Of a DNA stretch of 64,000 bases, positions 60,013-64,000 are shown one piece after another (position 1 is the first letter of the stretch; every line of letters starts with the position of its first letter). Position numbers and translations under genes: made by a program. The DNA is from CBDCYH01 sp965224105. Its GTDB lineage: Bacteria; Bacteroidota; Rhodothermia; Rhodothermales; JABDKH01. The notes under the pieces were generated by a model. The model was not told where the DNA came from and made no database searches. It saw only the letters and a program-made list of their open reading frames with translations. The stretch spans positions 992,001 through 1,056,000 of the forward strand of contig CBDCYH010000001.1 in the NCBI GenBank assembly GCA_965224105.1, in the 5' to 3' direction.

Positions 60013-60810
60013 TTACCTGATTTGCACACGCAATGCTGCAAGGCTACCATTGCTTCCGTACGCTAACGTGACGTTCGATCCAAGCTGCACCTCGGCATTC
60101 CCACGGGTTGATAGAGCATCTACGTAGGCGTACAGCCACACGAGGCCCGTGGCGATGGCGGCAACTGAGCGACGTCGGTTCCAAGAATTGAAAGCGTCGT
60201 ATTTTTCGCTCACCAAATCCGGGTTAGTCTCCTCTTCGTATTCTGATTTTGCTCTTTGCCGAGCAATATGCGTAACCCCCAAGCTCCCGACGGAGACTGC
60301 CCACGCCGACCCGACCGCCCAGCCTTTACGACTGTCACCGCGGTAAAACTGTCCCCAACCCGGCACTAACATAGACCGCATAGCTGCGGCTGGACGGACA
60401 TCCTCAACACGTATGTAGGTAACCTGAGGCTCACTACCGTTGGACGACGGCAGCTGATTGAAGGCGTCGAGAACCGAATCGAAAAAGTCCATCGTCTTCG
60501 GCGAAGTATCCAACGAGTTTGGTCGCGCACGGGGATTGAGCTGCAGCGCTGCCAGAAATTGAGTCCGCGCTTCGTTGTTGCGGTATCGGACGTGCAGTAT
60601 TACACCAAGAAGAAGGTGCGATTCCGTCAGCTCTCCAACGGAATGCTCACCCGGCGCTGCAATGATCGACCTGAGCGCTTCTTCCGCGACATCCAGCTGC
60701 AGACCCCTGTACGCCGAGCGGATCTCGGGCAGAGTAAGCGTCTGCGCCAAGACGCCGGCCGCTGGCAGACAGGCTATCACAAAAAGTATGCAGAGGGCTT
60801 GTCGCTTCAC
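60013..60810 (-). CDS. DUF5683-like membrane protein with TPR-like N-terminus
   Basis: 265 residues with a signal segment (LCILFVIACLPAAGVLAQ). Residues about 30-105 are helical and TPR-like (SHLLLGVILHVRYRNNEARTQFLAALQLNPRARP). The central AAAMRSMLVPGWGQFYRGDSRKGW is the DUF5683 signature, followed by two hydrophobic stretches and a short tail. Start is GTG at 60810, 9 bases after the Kelch stop. It follows the Kelch gene and the PEGA kinase on the same strand and may report on the cell envelope. Function unknown. Confidence 0.85.
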   Translation of the reverse strand: MKRQALCILFVIACLPAAGVLAQTLTLPEIRSAYRGLQLDVAEEALRSIIAAPGEHSVGELTESHLLLGVILHVRYRNNEARTQFLAALQLNPRARPNSLDTSPKTMDFFDSVLDAFNQLPSSNGSEPQVTYIRVEDVRPAAAMRSMLVPGWGQFYRGDSRKGWAVGSAWAVSVGSLGVTHIARQRAKSEYEEETNPDLVSEKYDAFNSWNRRRSVAAIATGLVWLYAYVDALSTRGNAEVQLGSNVTLAYGSNGSLAALRVQIR

Positions 60811-60819
60811 CCGGCAGGA

Positions 60820-62064
60820 CTAATTGAAAACGATCGAAACAGTGGAGTAGGCATTTCCCATTCGTAGGCGTGCGAAATAAACACCGCGGGGTAACCTTGA
60901 CCCATCAGTCGTATAGCGCTTCAGGATAATAGTTTCCCTCTCCGTTGAGACATCCAGGTTTCGCACATTGCGACCCAGGGCATCAAATAGTGTTGTTTCA
61001 ACAGATATCGCGGGCGCGTTTACAAGTACCAATCTTACCTCTTCTCGAGCCGGATTCGGATACACCTCGATGGATTCCGTGACGGAGGGTACGTCTTGCG
61101 GTACTGTCGATACGATAAACTGCAATGGCGTGGACACAATCGATCGAATTACCTGGCCCGTCCTGTCTCGTCCACCGGCAACAATTAGTTGCTGGTCCGT
61201 AACTACAGCAGCCAGACCCGCGCGAGCCCTCCTCAGCTCGCCCGCATCAACCCACGTAATATTTTCAAAATCATACCGCAGCACGGACCTGAGAACATCG
61301 TTTGAAGCAGTGCGACCGCCCACCACAAATATATTCCTGCCGACGCGAATCGTAGCGAAACCAGACCTTGGTTCAGGAAGCGGTGCGACAATGGTGGGCG
61401 AATCAGAGAAATCAATAACCTGGACTTTTTCCGTTGGTCCTAACGCTTCGACGCCTCCAATCAACACCATCTCGTTTTCTGTCGAGACTGCACCCAGACC
61501 TGCGACCGGGAAAGGTAATTCGACGTCTGGTAGAAGCGTCCACTCGTTGTTCTCAAAGACTTCCACCGACCCCACTATTGACCCATCAGCATTAGAACCT
61601 CCAAGTGCGTACAACGAACCCTTGAAGACTGTCATTGCATGGCCAAACCGCGGCACGTTTAATTCATCGAGGTTACGCCACGTGCCGGTTGACGGATTAA
61701 ACAACTCAACAGAGGACAGGGCTTTGCCGTCGCCGCCAAGTCCACCGCTAACTACAACTGTCTGACCAACGCGCGTTATCGCCGCATTCGTTCGCGCGGC
61801 ATTGAGCTGGTTCGATTCCGCCAACCAGCTGTTAGTCGCAAGGTCAAATCTCTCGACAAGAGCTACCGGTTGACGATCTCCACGGACACCACCAACAACA
61901 AATATCTGTCCGGATGCCAGAGCAATGGAGGCGTCGACGCGCGGTGTTGGGATGACCGCGAGTTCTTCCCACGACTGCGCATGAACTGCGTAGGGAAATA
62001 CACACAGGACTGCAAGAAGCGCTATCGTGGCTGTGTAGTTTTTTGTATTGCTTGATTTCCCCAT
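60820..62064 (-). CDS. Secreted Kelch-repeat protein with a T9SS sorting domain
   Basis: 414 residues from the ATG at 62064, with a signal peptide (TIALLAVLCVFPYAVHAQ). Six Kelch-like blades are visible as repeated 'xIxxVGGxxxxG ... VxxFDxxxxxW' units (FVVGGVRGDRQ, VVVSGGLGGDGK, LYALGGSNADGS, MVLIGGVEALG, IFVVGGRTASND, LIVAGGRDRTG). The last 84 residues begin IEVYPNPAREEVRLVL, the T9SS type A sorting signal. An earlier start at 62106 does not give a signal peptide. It is 53 bases after the PEGA kinase on the same strand. Confidence 0.93.
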   Translation of the reverse strand: MGKSSNTKNYTATIALLAVLCVFPYAVHAQSWEELAVIPTPRVDASIALASGQIFVVGGVRGDRQPVALVERFDLATNSWLAESNQLNAARTNAAITRVGQTVVVSGGLGGDGKALSSVELFNPSTGTWRNLDELNVPRFGHAMTVFKGSLYALGGSNADGSIVGSVEVFENNEWTLLPDVELPFPVAGLGAVSTENEMVLIGGVEALGPTEKVQVIDFSDSPTIVAPLPEPRSGFATIRVGRNIFVVGGRTASNDVLRSVLRYDFENITWVDAGELRRARAGLAAVVTDQQLIVAGGRDRTGQVIRSIVSTPLQFIVSTVPQDVPSVTESIEVYPNPAREEVRLVLVNAPAISVETTLFDALGRNVRNLDVSTERETIILKRYTTDGSRLPRGVYFARLRMGNAYSTVSIVFN

Positions 62065-62117
62065 CCAAATACGTTGCCTACGGACTGCAACCAACCCGTC
62101 TGGCAATTTGCGTTCCG

Positions 62118-63839
62118 CTATTCTATCGCCAGGTTAAACATATTCACGGTAAGTGTATAGGTCGAGTCGGCCTCCACCCGGACTTCCCTTTCGAACGATC
62201 CGATATCCGGATGCGCAAAGCCTAACGTGTGTATGCCGGGGGCGACAATGAAAGGCTCCCTCCTCGGGGGAATAGTATCGGCAACAACCCCGTCGATTGT
62301 TACTATCGCCCAGGGGCTTGCTGATATCGACAGTAATCCGACGGATTCCCACAAAGAAACGGCTATTTCCTGCTCTCCCTGTTGAAATTCAAACTCTCTG
62401 GTGACGACGGGGAAATCCGGATGCGAAAAGCTAAGCGTTACCGCTCCCTCGAAGGCATCGAGCTCATGGGACAAGGGGGTTATACCCAGGTCTGTGTCCG
62501 CAAGCTGTACACGCGCCCAGGGGCTGGCTCGGATGGAGAGAATGCTACGCTCGGGGAGCACCGGCTTCGTTTGCGCTTCCATTGTGTCTGCTGATGATGC
62601 CTGTCCAACGCTTAAAGGATCGGCTTCGACCACTGCGGGTGTTTCTTCTACCGTGGGCGGTAACTCCGACACAGCCGGTCCTGCATCTTGCTCATGCGGT
62701 AAATCCTGGCTGCTTGTATCGGGTGGTGCAACAGGGATCGGCGTTGCAACAGAGGACTGCTCGTCGATATCAGCCTGCACAACTTCTGAATCTCCGGGAT
62801 CGAGATCTACTGTCACATCAGGTCGCAATACAATAAATGTGATCAGGAGTAACGCGGGGATTAGTGAAAGTGCGATCACCCTGCGCCACGGATTTTTCCG
62901 TTCGGCTGGATGCCTCGGATGTCGATCGCCTTCGGCGCGTACAAAGGTTTCGCTACCTGATTTGACCGTCGGTACAATCGCGTTGTCCCCGAATAGAGAA
63001 ACAACAAACGACTCGTCAGGAACGGGTTCGTATTCTTCTAAACAATTCTCAAGCTCGGCGATCGCTTCATCAGTTGAGAAAACTTTTTGATCGTTTCCGA
63101 CTCGCAAAAGGTTTTTACATAATTGAATCAGCCTCGGAGAGACATACCGACTCGATGCAACGTCTTTGAATGGGTCCGATGCTAGAATATTGTTCATCAC
63201 CTCGGTGTCGCTCGAACCGCGGTAGGGTCGATAACCGAATAGTGACTCGAACAATGTGCAGCCGATCGCGAACAAGTCAGAATTCTTAGACGGTTCCGCA
63301 CCTTTCAGCAGGTCGGGCGCAAGATATGCGAGTGTTCCGGCGATCGCATCTCCTTCATCCCGCGCACCTTGCACGACCGCAAAGCCAAGGTCGACGAGTT
63401 TCGTCTCTCCGGTTTGGGATACGATCATGTTGGATGGCTTGATGTCACGATGCAGAAGACCAGCCTTGTGAATCGCATGCAGACCTTTGAGCGCTTGCAA
63501 CACGATGAAGGCCCCTGTGGCTGGTGCAAGCGAACCTGCATCGATGAGCTCGCGGAGCGTGGCACCTTCCACATATTCGGTGGTGATGTACGGCCGCAGT
63601 CCTTCAATTCCGAAATCTATGATCCTGACCACGGCCGGGTGGTCGACTTTGGCCAACATGCTGGCCTCTCTTTTGAAGGCAACCGCCAATTCAGTCGAGT
63701 CGCCGAACTCCTCCCGGACAAGCTTGACAACAACAAGCTTTTCGGTACCGGCAACGAACCCTTTGTAGACGGAGGTTGCGGTCCCGCGGGTCAACTCGGC
63801 GAAGAGGTTCACATTGCCAATTTTCCTGGGGACGCCCAT
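62118..63839 (-). CDS. Membrane Ser/Thr protein kinase with two C-terminal PEGA domains
   Basis: 573 residues. Kinase domain about 8-285: the glycine loop is degenerate (AELTRGTATSVYKG, lacking the GxG pair), the lysine is VVVKLV, the catalytic loop is HRDIKPSN, the metal motif is VDLGFAV (DLG rather than DFG), followed by GTLAYLAPDLLKG. A single membrane helix lies near 323-342 (VIALSLIPALLLITFIVL), then a Pro/Glu/Val-rich linker and two PEGA domains (ILSIRASPWARVQLAD and LLSISASPWAIVTIDG starts). Start ATG at 63839. It precedes the Kelch gene and overlaps the end of another gene. Confidence 0.92.
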   Translation of the reverse strand: MGVPRKIGNVNLFAELTRGTATSVYKGFVAGTEKLVVVKLVREEFGDSTELAVAFKREASMLAKVDHPAVVRIIDFGIEGLRPYITTEYVEGATLRELIDAGSLAPATGAFIVLQALKGLHAIHKAGLLHRDIKPSNMIVSQTGETKLVDLGFAVVQGARDEGDAIAGTLAYLAPDLLKGAEPSKNSDLFAIGCTLFESLFGYRPYRGSSDTEVMNNILASDPFKDVASSRYVSPRLIQLCKNLLRVGNDQKVFSTDEAIAELENCLEEYEPVPDESFVVSLFGDNAIVPTVKSGSETFVRAEGDRHPRHPAERKNPWRRVIALSLIPALLLITFIVLRPDVTVDLDPGDSEVVQADIDEQSSVATPIPVAPPDTSSQDLPHEQDAGPAVSELPPTVEETPAVVEADPLSVGQASSADTMEAQTKPVLPERSILSIRASPWARVQLADTDLGITPLSHELDAFEGAVTLSFSHPDFPVVTREFEFQQGEQEIAVSLWESVGLLSISASPWAIVTIDGVVADTIPPRREPFIVAPGIHTLGFAHPDIGSFEREVRVEADSTYTLTVNMFNLAIE

Positions 63840-64000
63840 GCGGAAGTCTGCTCCTTGTTGGTGTCACCGGCGGGTTCCTCAAAAAACGGATGCTCAGCCA
63901 GCGATGTTGGATCTAATACGTTGATCCCGCGCAAATGTCCCGAATCGGCCGCTAGTTGGCACGAACCCAGCGCGTCGCGTAAATGTCTGGTTTGTGGCGG
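63809..64000 (-). CDS. 3' end of an unidentified gene (partial)
   Basis: The reading frame is open from the window edge to a TGA at 63809, giving 63 residues (ending AWASPGKLAM) with a polar and acidic tail (EEPAGDTNKEQT). It overlaps the kinase start by 31 bases, so the two are probably cotranscribed. The other two frames have stops within the fragment. The family cannot be recognised from this piece. Confidence 0.55.
   Translation of the reverse strand, partial: PPQTRHLRDALGSCQLAADSGHLRGINVLDPTSLAEHPFFEEPAGDTNKEQTSAWASPGKLAM

Noticed and set aside
1..64000. CRISPR arrays, insertion sequences or prophage genes
   Set aside because: No spaced direct repeats, transposase motifs or phage structural genes were seen.

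Overview
The window comes from a diderm bacterium of the Bacteroidota/Rhodothermota/Balneolota supergroup, most likely a Rhodothermia-like lineage with mid-range GC. The pointers are two secreted proteins with type IX secretion (T9SS) sorting domains, a GLPGLI protein next to an OMP_b-brl_3 type TonB-dependent receptor, a DUF5916 barrel protein, a DUF5683 protein, an ECF sigma operon, an Mla lipid-transport cluster and a pilus locus whose subunits start with MGQ or MQ. No phage, insertion sequence or CRISPR array was seen; it reads as chromosomal core and niche genes.

Layout. 1-2.8 kb: the N-terminal part of an AddB-like nuclease subunit, a small coiled-coil protein, a YgjP-like metallopeptidase and an orphan LuxR-type response regulator. 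2.9-15.5 kb: one long minus-strand type IV pilus/T2SS-like operon running major pilin, pilC, pilB, two pseudopilins, a large pilin-like adhesin, pilT, a pilM-pilN fusion and a pilO-like gene, ending in a CPBP protease and a PKD/SPOR envelope protein. A PAS + histidine-phosphotransfer protein without an ATPase domain lies just upstream, separated by inverted repeats. 16.4-23.3 kb: exonuclease III, beta carbonic anhydrase, a MacAB-type efflux operon, a Ser/Thr kinase, a second CPBP protease and a small DUF2892 protein. 23.3-27.4 kb: a lipoprotein, a double VOC protein, tRNA-Thr(CGT), an exostosin-like glycosyltransferase, and a Met/His-rich outer-membrane protein with a small His/Cys-containing exported protein.

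27.5-34.5 kb: a plus-strand run of sulfotransferase, PqqB-like MBL-fold protein, M28 peptidase, M32 carboxypeptidase, MscS channel and class II DAHP synthase. 34.6-38.1 kb: mnmA, ridA, apt and an Amidase_3 cell-wall hydrolase. 38.3-46.5 kb: an ECF sigma operon (sigma factor, membrane protein likely acting as anti-sigma, two paralogous exported coiled-coil proteins), the GLPGLI/receptor pair, and radA. 46.7-50.9 kb: mlaE-mlaF-mlaD followed by an HD-domain protein and a DUF445 membrane protein. 50.9-57 kb: a cupin, an AlkD-like protein, the DUF5916 protein, an arginine-rich exported protein, and lipoproteins and small membrane proteins. 57-64 kb: a 918-residue secreted protein with nine DUF5666-like repeats, a DUF5683 protein, a Kelch/T9SS protein, a membrane Ser/Thr kinase with two PEGA domains, and the 3' end of an unidentified gene.

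The strongest candidate for something little described is the pilus locus. Its subunits lack the usual prepilin leader and Glu5, no prepilin peptidase or secretin is visible, and the operon ends with a CPBP protease and a peptidoglycan-binding PKD/SPOR protein. The ECF operon with paired coiled-coil effectors and the nine-repeat DUF5666 exoprotein come next. All family names rest on motif recognition by eye; no database search was run.
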